Below are positions 1 through 9,432 of a stretch of DNA of 45,449 nucleotides, piece after piece. The position numbers were made by a program, and so were the translations under genes. Below the pieces are notes generated by a model. It saw only the letters and a list, made by a program, of their open reading frames with translations, ran no database searches and was not told the origin of the DNA. The DNA comes from Bacilli bacterium (GTDB taxonomy: Bacteria; Bacillota_I; Bacilli_A; RFN20; UBA1709), in contig JAQUUH010000007.1 of NCBI GenBank assembly GCA_028693955.1, forward strand, positions 1-45,449, written 5' to 3'. Every line of letters begins with the position of its first letter. Within the stretch, counting starts at the first letter, position 1.

Positions 1-1170
1 TTATTTGCAGGTATGGCTCCTAGAAAATCTGGAGATGAAACATATGCATTTACTCCTAATAGAAATTTCTATTATGCAACAGGAATTGATGAGCAAAAAG
101 ATATTCTTTTAATATATAAGATTAATAGTAACAGATTTTTTGAGATGATTTTTGTTAATAGATTTGATGAATTTAAAGCTAAATGGGTTGGGAAATCATT
201 AACAAAAGAGGAAGCAACATCATTAAGTGGAGTAGATACAATAAATTATCTAGATGAGTTTAATGAAGTCTTCTCTAGACTAGCTTCAAGAAGTGAAAGA
301 ATATATCTCGATTTAGAAAGACAAGGGTATGAAGAGGCAAATACAGTTTCTCAAGATTTTGCGATCATGATAAAAGAAAAATATCCTTCTATCAAGATAA
401 AAAATATTTATGAAAATATTGCTAAACTTAGAATGGTAAAAAGTAAAGATGAAATTGTTGAAATTGAAAAAGCAATTTCTGTTACTTCAAAAGGCGTAGA
501 AATGTTAATGGAAAATGCAAAATCCGGAATTCTTGAATCATCACTTGAAGCATATTTTGATTTTGCAATCAAACAAAATGGTGCAAAAGATTTTGCTTTT
601 AAAACTATTGCAGCAAGTGGTAAAAATGCTACAGTATTACATTATTCTAGCAATGATTCAATTATTAAAAAGGGTGATTTAATACTTTTTGATTTAGGAG
701 CAGAATTTAATTACTATAAATCCGATATAACAAGAACATTTCCAGTTGAAGGCAAATTTAGTCCAAGACAAAAAGAAATCTATGAAATTGTATTGAAGGG
801 TCAAGAATTAGTTTTTTCTCTTATTAGACCAGGAACAACTTTGATGATTATTAATGAAGAGTTAACAAAATATTATGCTAAAGAGTTGAAAAGAATTGGA
901 TTAATAAAAAATGATCAAGAAGTTTCTAAATATTATTATCATAGTGTTTCTCACCATTTAGGGCTTGATACTCATGATGCAAGTATAATTGCATTGCCTC
1001 TTGAAGAAGGAAATGTCATAACAGTTGAGCCAGGCTTATATATTGAAGAAGAAAGCATTGGAATTAGAATTGAAGATGATGCTCTTGTAACAAAAGATGG
1101 TTGCAAGAATCTATCATCACAAATCATTAAAAGTGTAGAAGAAATAGAGAGGTTTATGAATAATAAATAA
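1..1170 (+). CDS. pepP: Xaa-Pro aminopeptidase, M24B family (5' end outside window)
   Basis: This is a cytosolic metallopeptidase that removes N-terminal residues preceding proline. The reading frame is open to the first base of the window. The residues before the first ATG (LFAG, then MAPRKSGDETY) match the usual N-terminal region of aminopeptidase P, so the ATG at 13 is internal and the true start lies upstream. Counting from that ATG, the five metal ligands of the pita-bread fold are visible: D227 and D238 (FDLGAE and SDITRTFP), H314 (VSHHLGLD), E339 (VEPGLY) and E354 (RIEDD). The gene ends eight bases before hflX and probably shares its operon. A second M24 peptidase lies 2.6 kb downstream. 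The family assignment is firm; the exact substrate preference is inferred. Confidence 0.9.
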   Translation, partial: LFAGMAPRKSGDETYAFTPNRNFYYATGIDEQKDILLIYKINSNRFFEMIFVNRFDEFKAKWVGKSLTKEEATSLSGVDTINYLDEFNEVFSRLASRSERIYLDLERQGYEEANTVSQDFAIMIKEKYPSIKIKNIYENIAKLRMVKSKDEIVEIEKAISVTSKGVEMLMENAKSGILESSLEAYFDFAIKQNGAKDFAFKTIAASGKNATVLHYSSNDSIIKKGDLILFDLGAEFNYYKSDITRTFPVEGKFSPRQKEIYEIVLKGQELVFSLIRPGTTLMIINEELTKYYAKELKRIGLIKNDQEVSKYYYHSVSHHLGLDTHDASIIALPLEEGNVITVEPGLYIEEESIGIRIEDDALVTKDGCKNLSSQIIKSVEEIERFMNNK

Positions 1171-1178
1171 AATATTAT

Positions 1179-2435
1179 ATGGAAAAAGTAATTGTAATAG
1201 GAGTAAGACTAGAAGATGATGTAAATTTTGATGATTCCATTGATGAATTAAAAAACCTATGCTTAGCTTGTAATTATGATGTTGTAGGAGAGATTTTTCA
1301 AAATCTCAAGAAAATTGTCACTTCTACATTTGTAGGAGAAGGAAAAGTTGAAGAAATTAAAAATCTTGCCAAAGAATTAGAAGTTCAAAAGCTTATTTTT
1401 AATGATGATTTAACCCCTAGTCAAATTAGAAATTTGCAAAAAGCAACCAAATGTCAAATACTAGATAGAAGTGGTCTAATCATTGAAATATTCTCTTCAA
1501 GAGCTAAAACTAAAGAAGCAAAAATTCAAGTAGAAATAGCAACACTAAATTATTTGCTTCCAAAATTAGTTTCAAGTGATGCTAATCTTTCACAACAAAC
1601 TGGTGGAGCAGGTAGTAAAAACAAGGGACTTGGAGAAAAACAAATAGATTTAGATAAAAGAAAAATAAGAAATAGTGTAGCGGTCTTAAAAAAAGAATTA
1701 GAAAAAGTAGTAACTGAAAGAAATAATAGAAGAGTAAAAAGAAATAAAAGTGAAATACCTAGTATTGCCATTGTAGGATATACCAATGCTGGTAAATCAA
1801 CACTTTTAAATTATTTTGTTAATAGATATGGATTTAAACAAGATAAGAATGTTCTTGAAAAAGATATGTTATTTGCAACATTAGATACTTCAATAAGAAA
1901 AATTATTTTTGATGATAATAAAAAAGTTTTAATATCAGATACAGTAGGGTTTGTTTCAAAACTTCCCCATGATTTGATTAATGCTTTTAGGTCAACACTT
2001 GAAGAAGCAAAAGAAGCAGACTTATTATTAAATGTAGTAGATTTATCAAATAAGAATTATCAAATGCAAATTGATGTAACAAATGATACTTTAAAACATA
2101 TTGGAGTAGAAGATGTTCCAATAATTAATGTCTTTAATAAGATTGATAAGATTAGTGGTATTGAGACTAAAAATGATAAAGTAAATGTTTATATTTCAGC
2201 TTATAGTGGAGAAGGTATTGAGGATTTAATTTCTTTAATAAAAGAATATTTATTTAAGAACAATAAAAAATATAAATTATTGATACCATATAGTAGTAGT
2301 AAAGTATTTTCATATTTAAAAGAAGAAGCAAATGTTATTTCTTTTGAAGAAAAAGATAATGGTATCTTAACCGAGATTGACTCTTCAATAGAAATATATG
2401 GTAAAGTAAAACAATTTGATATTAATAAAAATTAA
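1179..2435 (+). CDS. hflX: GTPase HflX
   Basis: HflX is a ribosome-associated GTPase that rescues or splits stalled ribosomes under stress. The 418-residue protein has the expected order: an N-terminal HflX domain, the glycine-rich linker followed by GEKQIDLDKRKI near residues 145-165, and a GTPase domain with G1 GYTNAGKS (200-207), G3 DTVGF (254-258) and G4 NKID (320-323). Length is normal for the family. The start is the only ATG close to the upstream stop, although its ribosome binding site is poor, which suggests translational coupling to the peptidase gene before it. It is followed 14 bases later by an M28 peptidase. Confidence 0.95.
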   Translation: MEKVIVIGVRLEDDVNFDDSIDELKNLCLACNYDVVGEIFQNLKKIVTSTFVGEGKVEEIKNLAKELEVQKLIFNDDLTPSQIRNLQKATKCQILDRSGLIIEIFSSRAKTKEAKIQVEIATLNYLLPKLVSSDANLSQQTGGAGSKNKGLGEKQIDLDKRKIRNSVAVLKKELEKVVTERNNRRVKRNKSEIPSIAIVGYTNAGKSTLLNYFVNRYGFKQDKNVLEKDMLFATLDTSIRKIIFDDNKKVLISDTVGFVSKLPHDLINAFRSTLEEAKEADLLLNVVDLSNKNYQMQIDVTNDTLKHIGVEDVPIINVFNKIDKISGIETKNDKVNVYISAYSGEGIEDLISLIKEYLFKNNKKYKLLIPYSSSKVFSYLKEEANVISFEEKDNGILTEIDSSIEIYGKVKQFDINKN

Positions 2436-2449
2436 ATGGAGGATTTATT

Positions 2450-3709
2450 ATGAATGGGAAAAAAGCATATTCGTTATTAAAAAAGCTTGAGTTTGTGCGC
2501 ACTGGGGGCTCAAAAGAAGAATTAGCAGCAGCAAATATTCTTTTAGATGAGGTAAAATCTATAAAAAAAGAAGCAAAAATAGAAACTTTTGAAGTTCAAG
2601 ATAGCATAATTAAAGATGTAAAGCTAGAAGTTATAAGCCCAAAATCAAAAGCATATCCAGTTACAGGATATTCTTGCTCTGGAAGTACTCCTAAAGAAGG
2701 CTTAGAAGCTCCATTTTATTACTTACAAGCATCTCAAGAAATCGATTTTTTAAAGGCAAAAGATAAAGTAGTACTTGTTAATGGGTATATGAATTATGAC
2801 TTATATGAAAAGTTAGCAAAAGCTCAGGTTAAAGGATTTATTACTTATAGTGGAGACATTATGCGTGATAGTAAATCTTCTTATATTGATGAAAGAGAAT
2901 TGCGTGCTCAATTACATCAAAAGTTTGGTAAGATTTTTGGTTTGCACATGAAAACAAAAGATGCAATGGATTTAGTGAAAAGCAATCCTGATAAAGTTAG
3001 AATTAAACTTTTACAAGATGAGGTTGTTGGTGAGTCAAGAAATGTAGTTGCTGAAATTTTAGGTAGTGAAATTCAAGATGAAGTAATTGTTTTTACAGCT
3101 CATTATGATTCAGTTCCTTTTTCCAAAGGAGTATATGATAATGGTGCTGGTTCAGTTATCTTAATGGAACTTTATCGTCATTTTTCAAATAAAAATCCTA
3201 AAAGAACTTTGCGCTTTATTTGGTGTGGAAGTGAAGAAAGAGGACTTCTTGGAAGTAAAGCATATGTAGCAAAACACATAGAACAATTAGATAAAATTGT
3301 TTTATGTATTAATGTTGATGTTGGTGGTGTAGTACTAGGGAAAGATATAGCAATGGTTACAGCTGATAATAGCTTATTAAACTATGTTGATTATATGGCA
3401 AAAGAAAAAGGGTTTTCTTTAGAAGCAAGACAAGATATCTATTCTAGTGATTGTATGCCTTTTGTGGATGCTGGAATTCCAGCAATAAATTTTGCTCGTT
3501 TTGGTTCCGATGGTGCAGCTCATATTCATGACTCTTATGATAAGATGGGATTTATTTCATCTAGTAGTCTTGAAACTACTGGTAATATAGTTGAAGAGTT
3601 TGCTAAAAGAATGGCAAATGCATATATGATGCCAATCCCAAGGAAAATACCAGAAAATATTGTTGATAAAGTAAATAAATATTTAAAGAAAAATGTTAAA
3701 AAGGATTAA
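2450..3709 (+). CDS. M28 family zinc aminopeptidase
   Basis: This is a predicted zinc-dependent exopeptidase of family M28. The 419-residue protein has the full set of M28 metal ligands and catalytic residues: H218 (TAHYDS), D230 (YDNGAG), the catalytic E262 and ligand E263 (GSEERGLLG), D290 (NVDVGG) and H360 (AHIHDSYD). A PA-like insert probably occupies about residues 80-190. No signal peptide is visible, so it is likely cytosolic, unlike many secreted M28 enzymes. A GGAGG ribosome binding site sits seven bases before the ATG. The stop codon lies in the loop of a terminator hairpin, so this gene ends the operon that begins before the window. The substrate is unknown. Confidence 0.9.
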   Translation: MNGKKAYSLLKKLEFVRTGGSKEELAAANILLDEVKSIKKEAKIETFEVQDSIIKDVKLEVISPKSKAYPVTGYSCSGSTPKEGLEAPFYYLQASQEIDFLKAKDKVVLVNGYMNYDLYEKLAKAQVKGFITYSGDIMRDSKSSYIDERELRAQLHQKFGKIFGLHMKTKDAMDLVKSNPDKVRIKLLQDEVVGESRNVVAEILGSEIQDEVIVFTAHYDSVPFSKGVYDNGAGSVILMELYRHFSNKNPKRTLRFIWCGSEERGLLGSKAYVAKHIEQLDKIVLCINVDVGGVVLGKDIAMVTADNSLLNYVDYMAKEKGFSLEARQDIYSSDCMPFVDAGIPAINFARFGSDGAAHIHDSYDKMGFISSSSLETTGNIVEEFAKRMANAYMMPIPRKIPENIVDKVNKYLKKNVKKD

Positions 3710-3720
3710 AAATCCTTTTT
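3698..3720 (+). terminator. Rho-independent terminator after M28 peptidase gene
   Basis: A 9-bp stem (AAAAAGGAT/ATCCTTTTT) with a 5-base loop overlaps the end of the M28 peptidase gene; the TAA stop is in the loop and the T-run forms the descending arm. Confidence 0.75.
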
Positions 3721-3759
3721 AATTTATGTATAATATTAATTATTAATGAGGAAATAAGA

Positions 3760-4830
3760 ATGAAAAATAGAATTAAGAAACTTCAAGAATTGATGATAAA
3801 AGATGGAATTAAACAAATAGTAGTTTATGATTATATGTCAATATTTTATTTAACGGGCATTAAAACAAAACCAACACTTTTTTTCCAAGCATTATTAGTA
3901 AATTCAAATAAAGATGCTGAACTAGTGTATTATTATATTCAAAGATATAATTTAGTTTATAAAAATATTGAAAATGTCAAAATGGTTACATACAGTCAAT
4001 ATGAAGATGGTGTAGATTTTTTTGCAAAAAGAATTTCTTCTAGTAAAGTTTTATTAGACAAGAAAATTCCTTTAGGATTTGCAAGCGCTATACAAAATAA
4101 AGTTAACCTAACTTTTGAATTAGATTATCTTGTCGATTCTATAAGAGAAATAAAAGATGAACAAGAAATAAATTATATAAAAGAAGCTTCAAAAATTTCT
4201 GATGATACCATATTTTATGCAAAAAGTTTATTAAAACCAGGAATAAGTGAAAAACAACTTCAAGAAGCTATTATAGACTTTATTAAAAAATCCGGTGCTG
4301 ATGGAGTTTCATTTACTCCATTTGTCATGTTTGATATTGATGTGTCATATAATTCAGGGAATACTGATAGAGTGTTTACAAAAAATTCATATGCAATGAT
4401 TGATTTAGGAGCAAGATATAAAGGTTATTGTGGAGACACTACAAGGATGTATTTTCATCGCTCTAATGTTGAAGAGGTAAAATTATATAAGCAAGTTTTA
4501 GAAGCTAATATGGCAGCAATAGCTTCAATAAAAGAAGGTATAAGTTTTGAAGATGTTGATAAAGAAGATAAGAAGGTTTTAAATAAATATGGAATACTTG
4601 ATTACAATTATTTTCCAACCGGTCATAGTGTAGGTCTTAGTATTCATGAATTAGATTATGTAATGCTTAATAATAAAAAATTATTAAAAGAAGGTATGGT
4701 TTTTAGTGTTGAGCCTGGTGTTTATATACAAGGTAAAATAGGAGCTAGAGTGGAAGACTTAGTTCTTGTTAAGAAAAATGGATGTGAGGTTCTTAATCAC
4801 ACATCCAAAGAAGATATTTTTCTAGACTAG
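3760..4830 (+). CDS. M24 family Xaa-Pro peptidase (PepQ/PepP-like)
   Basis: This is a second M24 metallopeptidase of 356 residues, a typical length for short Xaa-Pro dipeptidases of Firmicutes. Metal ligands are D215 (IDLGAR), D226 (CGDTTR), H289 (PTGHSVGL), E318 (VEPGVY) and E332 (ARVEDL). An N-terminal creatinase-like domain covers about residues 1-120. The ATG follows a GAGGAAATA ribosome binding site, and a TATAAT box at 3729-3734 just after the preceding terminator suggests its own promoter. With the aminopeptidase P and M28 genes upstream it forms a small peptide-catabolism cluster. Dipeptidase and aminopeptidase activities cannot be told apart from sequence. Confidence 0.9.
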   Translation: MKNRIKKLQELMIKDGIKQIVVYDYMSIFYLTGIKTKPTLFFQALLVNSNKDAELVYYYIQRYNLVYKNIENVKMVTYSQYEDGVDFFAKRISSSKVLLDKKIPLGFASAIQNKVNLTFELDYLVDSIREIKDEQEINYIKEASKISDDTIFYAKSLLKPGISEKQLQEAIIDFIKKSGADGVSFTPFVMFDIDVSYNSGNTDRVFTKNSYAMIDLGARYKGYCGDTTRMYFHRSNVEEVKLYKQVLEANMAAIASIKEGISFEDVDKEDKKVLNKYGILDYNYFPTGHSVGLSIHELDYVMLNNKKLLKEGMVFSVEPGVYIQGKIGARVEDLVLVKKNGCEVLNHTSKEDIFLD

Positions 4831-4856
4831 TTATTTACTCATAACTAGTTTTTTTC
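4826..4856. terminator. Bidirectional terminator between convergent genes
   Basis: A 9-bp perfect stem (ACTAGTTAT/ATAACTAGT) with a 6-base loop is followed by seven T residues. It overlaps the stop codon of the plus-strand M24 peptidase and the stop codon of the minus-strand DUF368 gene, so it serves both converging genes. Confidence 0.8.
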
Positions 4857-5654
4857 TATTTTACTTATTTTATATGCAAGAAATGTAGTAATAATTAAAA
4901 TAATTATTGAAATTATACCTTGAATATCAAGATTAAATCCTGGATAAATAACAAAAATAGATCCAATGACCAGGCCAAGTATTATAGTATATGTTGGAGT
5001 AGGAAATCTATTTAAAAGGAATTTAATAAATCTTGAACCAAAAACAATACCTACAATAACACCTAATGCAGCAGGAATTAATATAGGAATATTTAAATCA
5101 CTTACTGCATTGATAATTGTTTGATATTGTCCAAGAATTAATAAAACAAAAGAGCCACTTATTCCTGGTATAATCATGGCAAAAGAACCAATTATTGCAC
5201 AAATAAAAAGTATAATAAATAATTTAGGTGTTAAGGAAATCTCAACAATACTAGGCGCTGGATTAATTATTAACATCAAAATCATTGGGAGTAATCCAAT
5301 TAAAATAAAAAGGATATTTTTAGATGATATTTTTTTTATTTTAGTTTGCCTATATACAAAAGGTATACTACCTATTATAAGTCCCATGAAAGCAAATCCC
5401 AAAGGTATAGGATATTTATCAAATAAGACTTCAGAAAGAAGTTTAGAAAACAAAAATAAGCCACCAATCAGTCCTATTCCTATAAAAATAATAAATTTAA
5501 AATTCTTTTTTATTGATTTAATACTTAAAGATAAGACATCAATAAGTTCATTATATATACCTAAAATTACGGCAATAGTTCCACCACTAACACCAGGTAT
5601 TGAATTTGCTATGCCGATTAAAGCTCCTTTTAATAATAATTTTATATTTTTCAT
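4845..5654 (-). CDS. DUF368 membrane protein, probable polyprenyl-phosphate transporter (PopT family)
   Basis: DUF368 (PopT) proteins were recently assigned as undecaprenyl-phosphate carriers that return the lipid carrier of wall synthesis across the membrane. The protein is about 269 residues and almost entirely hydrophobic, with about eight membrane segments. The family signature GIANSIPGVSGGT near the N-terminus and its inverted counterpart MIIPGISGS in the middle are both present, as expected for the inverted-repeat fold. I start it at the ATG at 5654 (MKNIKLLLKG). An in-frame TTG at 5678 would give eight more residues, but it sits inside the terminator hairpin of the upstream degV gene. 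No good ribosome binding site precedes either start. A VTT-domain (DedA superfamily) protein is encoded at 24730-25416. Confidence 0.85.
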   Translation of the reverse strand: MKNIKLLLKGALIGIANSIPGVSGGTIAVILGIYNELIDVLSLSIKSIKKNFKFIIFIGIGLIGGLFLFSKLLSEVLFDKYPIPLGFAFMGLIIGSIPFVYRQTKIKKISSKNILFILIGLLPMILMLIINPAPSIVEISLTPKLFIILFICAIIGSFAMIIPGISGSFVLLILGQYQTIINAVSDLNIPILIPAALGVIVGIVFGSRFIKFLLNRFPTPTYTIILGLVIGSIFVIYPGFNLDIQGIISIIILIITTFLAYKISKIEKN

Positions 5655-5664
5655 ACATTTTATA

Positions 5665-5692
5665 AAAAAGTAGTACAAATGTCCTACTTTTT
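5665..5692 (-). terminator. Terminator after degV-family gene
   Basis: A 9-bp stem (AAAAAGTAG/CTACTTTTT on the minus strand) with a 10-base loop is followed by T residues on the minus strand. It begins at the TAA stop of the DegV gene and would separate it, at least partly, from the downstream DUF368 gene. Confidence 0.65.
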
Positions 5693-6539
5693 ATGGTTTA
5701 AATGTTACTCCAATTCCTATTGTACCAGGACCAGCATGTGCACAGACATTTATTGATAATGGTGTTACATATATAGTAAATTCTGGGAATTCTTTTTTAA
5801 GAATTTCATGCACTATTTCTGAAGTTTTTTGGCAATCTACTTGTACAATATGTATTTCATATTCATCTTTCGAATAATTTTTATTTTTAAAATCTTCAAT
5901 AATTGTAGGTAAAAATTGTCTTACAGCACGAGTTGTGGTTCCTTTTTCTATAGCTCCATCAACAAAGCGTAATACAGGTTTAATACCAAGTAAGTTTCCA
6001 ACAGCAGCAGCGGCTGGAGAAATTCTACCACCACGTTTTAAAAATACTAAGCTTTCAGGTATGAAGTATATATTTTCAAATCCGATATGTTTTTTAACTT
6101 CTAAAACGATTTCTTCTGGAGTTAAATTTTGATTTTTTAATTTAATTGCATGTTTTACAATGCTCCCCATGTAAGAACAAACACTTAAAGAATCAATGAT
6201 GATTACTTTATCACCATATCTTTCTTTACATCCTATAGTAAACATTGAATAGATACTTGATAACTTTGAAGATATAGTAAAATGAATTACTTTATCATAT
6301 CCTTGAGCAAGTATTTTATCAAAAAACTCTTCCATTTCATATGGTGTAGGCGTAGATGTTTTAATTTTACTTCCTCCACGCATCATATGTGCTAATTGAT
6401 CTAATGTTATGTCTACGCCGTCGTGGTATTCTTTTTCATCAACAATGACATTTAAAGGTAACACAAATACCCCAAGTTCAGCGATTTCTTTTTTTGATAA
6501 GGCAGCTGTAGTATCACACGATATTGCTATTTTTAACAT
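5691..6539 (-). CDS. DegV family fatty-acid-binding protein
   Basis: DegV/FakB proteins bind a fatty acid and present it to the FakA kinase for acyl-phosphate formation. The 282-residue protein is the usual length. It shows the N-terminal SCDTTA motif, the KTSTPTP loop, the phosphate-site FLKRGGRIS motif and the final HAGPGTIGIG segment. The ATG is preceded by a GGGGGT ribosome binding site. A -35/-10 promoter lies just upstream on the minus strand and a terminator hairpin follows, so it may be a single-gene unit. FakA is not in the window. The specific fatty acid cannot be predicted. Confidence 0.9.
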   Translation of the reverse strand: MLKIAISCDTTAALSKKEIAELGVFVLPLNVIVDEKEYHDGVDITLDQLAHMMRGGSKIKTSTPTPYEMEEFFDKILAQGYDKVIHFTISSKLSSIYSMFTIGCKERYGDKVIIIDSLSVCSYMGSIVKHAIKLKNQNLTPEEIVLEVKKHIGFENIYFIPESLVFLKRGGRISPAAAAVGNLLGIKPVLRFVDGAIEKGTTTRAVRQFLPTIIEDFKNKNYSKDEYEIHIVQVDCQKTSEIVHEILKKEFPEFTIYVTPLSINVCAHAGPGTIGIGVTFKP

Positions 6540-6563
6540 AATGACCCCCTAATAGATAAATCT

Positions 6564-6593
6564 AGTATAGCATTTAGTCCTAAAGTTTGGCAA
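6564..6593 (-). promoter_or_regulatory. Promoter for degV-family gene
   Basis: On the minus strand, TTGCCA and TATACT are separated by 18 bases. The -10 box ends 24 bases before the ATG. Confidence 0.6.
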
Positions 6594-6627
6594 ATGGTTA
6601 ATTTGCTTGTCAATAGTTACTAATAAT

Positions 6628-8022
6628 TTATTGCTTATTATTTAATCTTCTTTTTTCAATTTCTAATTTAATTTCATTGAAACGCTTTCTATTTATGTTA
6701 GCTTTTACTCCAAAAAATATAGAAATAACAAAGATTAATCCTGGTAGAATACCAAGAATAATTCTTATTGCCATTAGTGCTTGATTTGGTTGAACAATAA
6801 TTTCGTTTCCTATTGCTTCTTTATATCCAAAAAGTCCTAGTATGAAAGAAACGATCCCAATGCTTAATCCTGAAGCTAGTTTATACATGAATTGAACAAT
6901 TCCATAATAAGCTCCTTCTCTTCTAACATTATTATGATATTCATCAATTTCAATTACATCAGGAATACTAGCAAAGGGCAATATTTGTATAGCTGACATT
7001 CCAATTCCTACAAGAACAGTTAAAATTATTAATTCAGTATAGTTATGTTCTTTTACAAAAATAGCAAAAAACAAAACTATTGCTAAATATATTGCTGCTC
7101 CAGCATAGACTTTGTATTTTTCAAAAATACTTGATAATTTTACCCAAAGTGGGGCAGTAATTATTGCACTTACTAAAGGAATAGCAACAAAAAGCATAGC
7201 TTCACTACCACCAGCAAACTTTAAAGCATCATTTACATAAAAAATGAAAATAGACATTATTATATCAAATCCTATCATTGATAATAGGTAATAAATTGAA
7301 GTATAGCGAAATTCTTTTAGTTTAAAAAATTGTTTCAAAGTTTTAAATAAACCATAATTATTTGATTCAGAGTTATCAACTCTTTCTTTAACATTTAATG
7401 CACTTATTAGCATTATTATAAAGGAAAAAATACCAAATATAGCACTGGCAATTAAATAACTAGTTTTTTCTGAATTAAACAGTCCATATAGAATACTTTC
7501 ATTTCCATCTGCTAGTAAAGCAAATACTGCAGCACCAAGCAATATTCCGATGTTTGCCATTATTATCCTAATACCATTTAGTGATGTTCTTTCATCATAA
7601 TCAGATGTCATATTAGCAGTTAGGGAGTTATAAGGAACATATACTACTGTCCAAACTGTATTAAATAAAAGATAAGCAAAACAATAATATAAGAATTTAT
7701 AAAATTGTGCAGTTTCTGGTCCAAAAGGGACTAGCCATAATAAAATAAAAATTAAACCATATGGTAAACTACCAAAAATCATATAAACTCTTCTTTTACC
7801 ATATTTTGATTTTGTTTTATCAGAAATTATTCCCATTAAGTAATCACTAATTGCATCCCACAACCTAGCAACTATGAAAACTATTCCTGCCCAAGTTGTA
7901 TTAAGTCCAGCCACTTTTACTAGAAAATATAGTAAGTAAAAACTGATTGCTGAAAAAACTATATTACTGGATAAATCTCCTAATCCATAACAAAATTTTT
8001 CTTTTCTAGAAATTTTTCCCAT
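6628..8022 (-). CDS. GPH-family sugar:cation symporter (MelB-like)
   Basis: The glycoside-pentoside-hexuronide family imports sugars or sugar derivatives with sodium or protons. The 464-residue protein has about twelve membrane segments and the family's N-terminal hallmark: KFCYGLGDLSSN, then ARLWDAISDYLMGIISDKT and KYGKRRVYM between residues 8 and 80. The second half has the DVIEIDEYHNNVRREGA segment that matches the central family motif. The ribosome binding site AAGGAAGGTG is strong. No sugar-metabolism gene is adjacent, so the substrate is unknown. It is divergent from the flavoprotein gene at 8149. Confidence 0.88.
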   Translation of the reverse strand: MGKISRKEKFCYGLGDLSSNIVFSAISFYLLYFLVKVAGLNTTWAGIVFIVARLWDAISDYLMGIISDKTKSKYGKRRVYMIFGSLPYGLIFILLWLVPFGPETAQFYKFLYYCFAYLLFNTVWTVVYVPYNSLTANMTSDYDERTSLNGIRIIMANIGILLGAAVFALLADGNESILYGLFNSEKTSYLIASAIFGIFSFIIMLISALNVKERVDNSESNNYGLFKTLKQFFKLKEFRYTSIYYLLSMIGFDIIMSIFIFYVNDALKFAGGSEAMLFVAIPLVSAIITAPLWVKLSSIFEKYKVYAGAAIYLAIVLFFAIFVKEHNYTELIILTVLVGIGMSAIQILPFASIPDVIEIDEYHNNVRREGAYYGIVQFMYKLASGLSIGIVSFILGLFGYKEAIGNEIIVQPNQALMAIRIILGILPGLIFVISIFFGVKANINRKRFNEIKLEIEKRRLNNKQ

Positions 8023-8101
8023 TATATTGCACCTTCCTTTGTGCTAAACAATGACTTAATATTAGCATATAATTTTGTCCATAGCCACAAAAAACACGAT
8101 G

Positions 8102-8130
8102 TTGAATAGGTTGATAATTAAAGATATAAT
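8102..8130 (+). promoter_or_regulatory. Promoter for BaiN-like flavoprotein gene
   Basis: TTGAAT and TATAAT are separated by 17 bases. The -10 box ends 18 bases before the ATG, and a GAGGTG ribosome binding site lies between. Confidence 0.6.
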
Positions 8131-8148
8131 CATATATGAGGTGTAGTT

Positions 8149-9387
8149 ATGAAGAAAATTGCAATTATTGGTGGAGGAGCTTCAGGCTTAATGGTAGCTT
8201 TGACACTAAAAAAAGAACTAGATGGTAATGTTGATGTAGAAATTTATGAAAGAAACAATAAAATAGGTAGAAAAATCTTGATGAGTGGGAATGGGAAAGG
8301 TAATATATCCAATTTTTTTGTTTCAGAAAAAAATTATAATAATCCTACTTTTGTTAAACCAATAATTGATAATTTTAAGGTAGATTCTCTTATAAAAGAA
8401 TTTTTTAGTTATGGATTATCTTTAGTAAAAGATGATAGTGGCAGAATGTATCCTCAAAGCGATTCTTCAAACTCAATACTAGATATTTTAAGAATACAGT
8501 TAGATAATTATAAAGTTAAGATAAATAATGATATATATATTGATAGTTTTGAATTCAAAGACAAATTTTTTTGGATTGATAATAAAAAATATGATTATTT
8601 AGTAATAGCTGCAGGATCAATTGCTTCTAATAAAGAAGTTAAAAATAAAATTCAAGATAGCGTTGAAAAATTAGGACACTCATTTACAAAACTTTATCCT
8701 TCTTTATCGCAGATTTTAACCAATTATGATTACATAAAGAGTTTAAGTGGTGTTAGAGTAAAGGCACTAGCAAAGATTGCGATTAATGGGGAGATTATTA
8801 AAAAAGAGTATGGGGAAGTTTTATTTAAGGATAAAGCTTTATCGGGAATTGTTATTTTAAACTTATCTGCTGCTCTTGCAAGAAAAACCCAAGATATGAA
8901 AATAAATAGTGCTGAAGTTATCTTAGATTTATTACCTAATTTATCTACACAAGAAGTTTTCGATATCTTATTATATAATATTAAAAATAATCCTTGGAAA
9001 ACTATCGATCAGTTACTGCTTGGCCAATTTAATAAAATGATTTCTTTATCAATATTAAAAGATAGTGGCATAATTGATTTTAAAAAAAGAGTAGATTCAT
9101 TAAGTGCCAATGATATTAAAAAGATTGTAGATGTAATTAAAAACTGGGAATTTAGAGTATCTATCAGTAAAGATTTAAATAATTGTCAAGTAATTTGTGG
9201 GGGAGTGGATTTAAAAGATGTAGAAAGTCCTTCTCTTGAATCAAAAAAAGTAAGCAATCTCTATTTTTGCGGAGAATTTTTGAATATTGATGGAGAATGT
9301 GGTGGTTTTAATTTACATTTTGCCTTTGCTAGTGGCTATAATGTAGCTTCATCAATTATTAAAAAAATAAATAGTGATGAAAAATAG
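8149..9387 (+). CDS. NAD(P)/FAD-dependent oxidoreductase, HI0933/YhiN/BaiN family
   Basis: This is a flavoprotein of 412 residues, normal for the family. It starts with the dinucleotide-binding GGGASG motif (about residues 8-13), then the family signatures GRKILMSGNGKGN (about 42-54) and DDSGRMYPQS (about 98-107). The C-terminal FAD segment reads NLYFCGEFLNIDGECGGFN. Members of the family include BaiN, implicated in bile-acid 7-dehydroxylation in clostridia, but most have no known substrate, so BaiN function should not be assumed here. It is followed 45 bases later by an MFS transporter, possibly cotranscribed. Confidence 0.85.
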   Translation: MKKIAIIGGGASGLMVALTLKKELDGNVDVEIYERNNKIGRKILMSGNGKGNISNFFVSEKNYNNPTFVKPIIDNFKVDSLIKEFFSYGLSLVKDDSGRMYPQSDSSNSILDILRIQLDNYKVKINNDIYIDSFEFKDKFFWIDNKKYDYLVIAAGSIASNKEVKNKIQDSVEKLGHSFTKLYPSLSQILTNYDYIKSLSGVRVKALAKIAINGEIIKKEYGEVLFKDKALSGIVILNLSAALARKTQDMKINSAEVILDLLPNLSTQEVFDILLYNIKNNPWKTIDQLLLGQFNKMISLSILKDSGIIDFKKRVDSLSANDIKKIVDVIKNWEFRVSISKDLNNCQVICGGVDLKDVESPSLESKKVSNLYFCGEFLNIDGECGGFNLHFAFASGYNVASSIIKKINSDEK

Positions 9388-9432
9388 AATAATAAAGTAT
9401 ATAATTTATTAGTGTGAAAAGAGGATGTATCA

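Noticed and set aside
5176-5673. Long plus-strand open frame opposite the DUF368 gene
   Set aside because: It is antisense to a clearly recognised membrane protein and shows no family pattern or ribosome binding site.
5655-5678. TTG start for the DUF368 protein at 5678
   Set aside because: It lies inside the terminator hairpin of the upstream gene. The ATG at 5654 gives a protein that begins at the usual family position.
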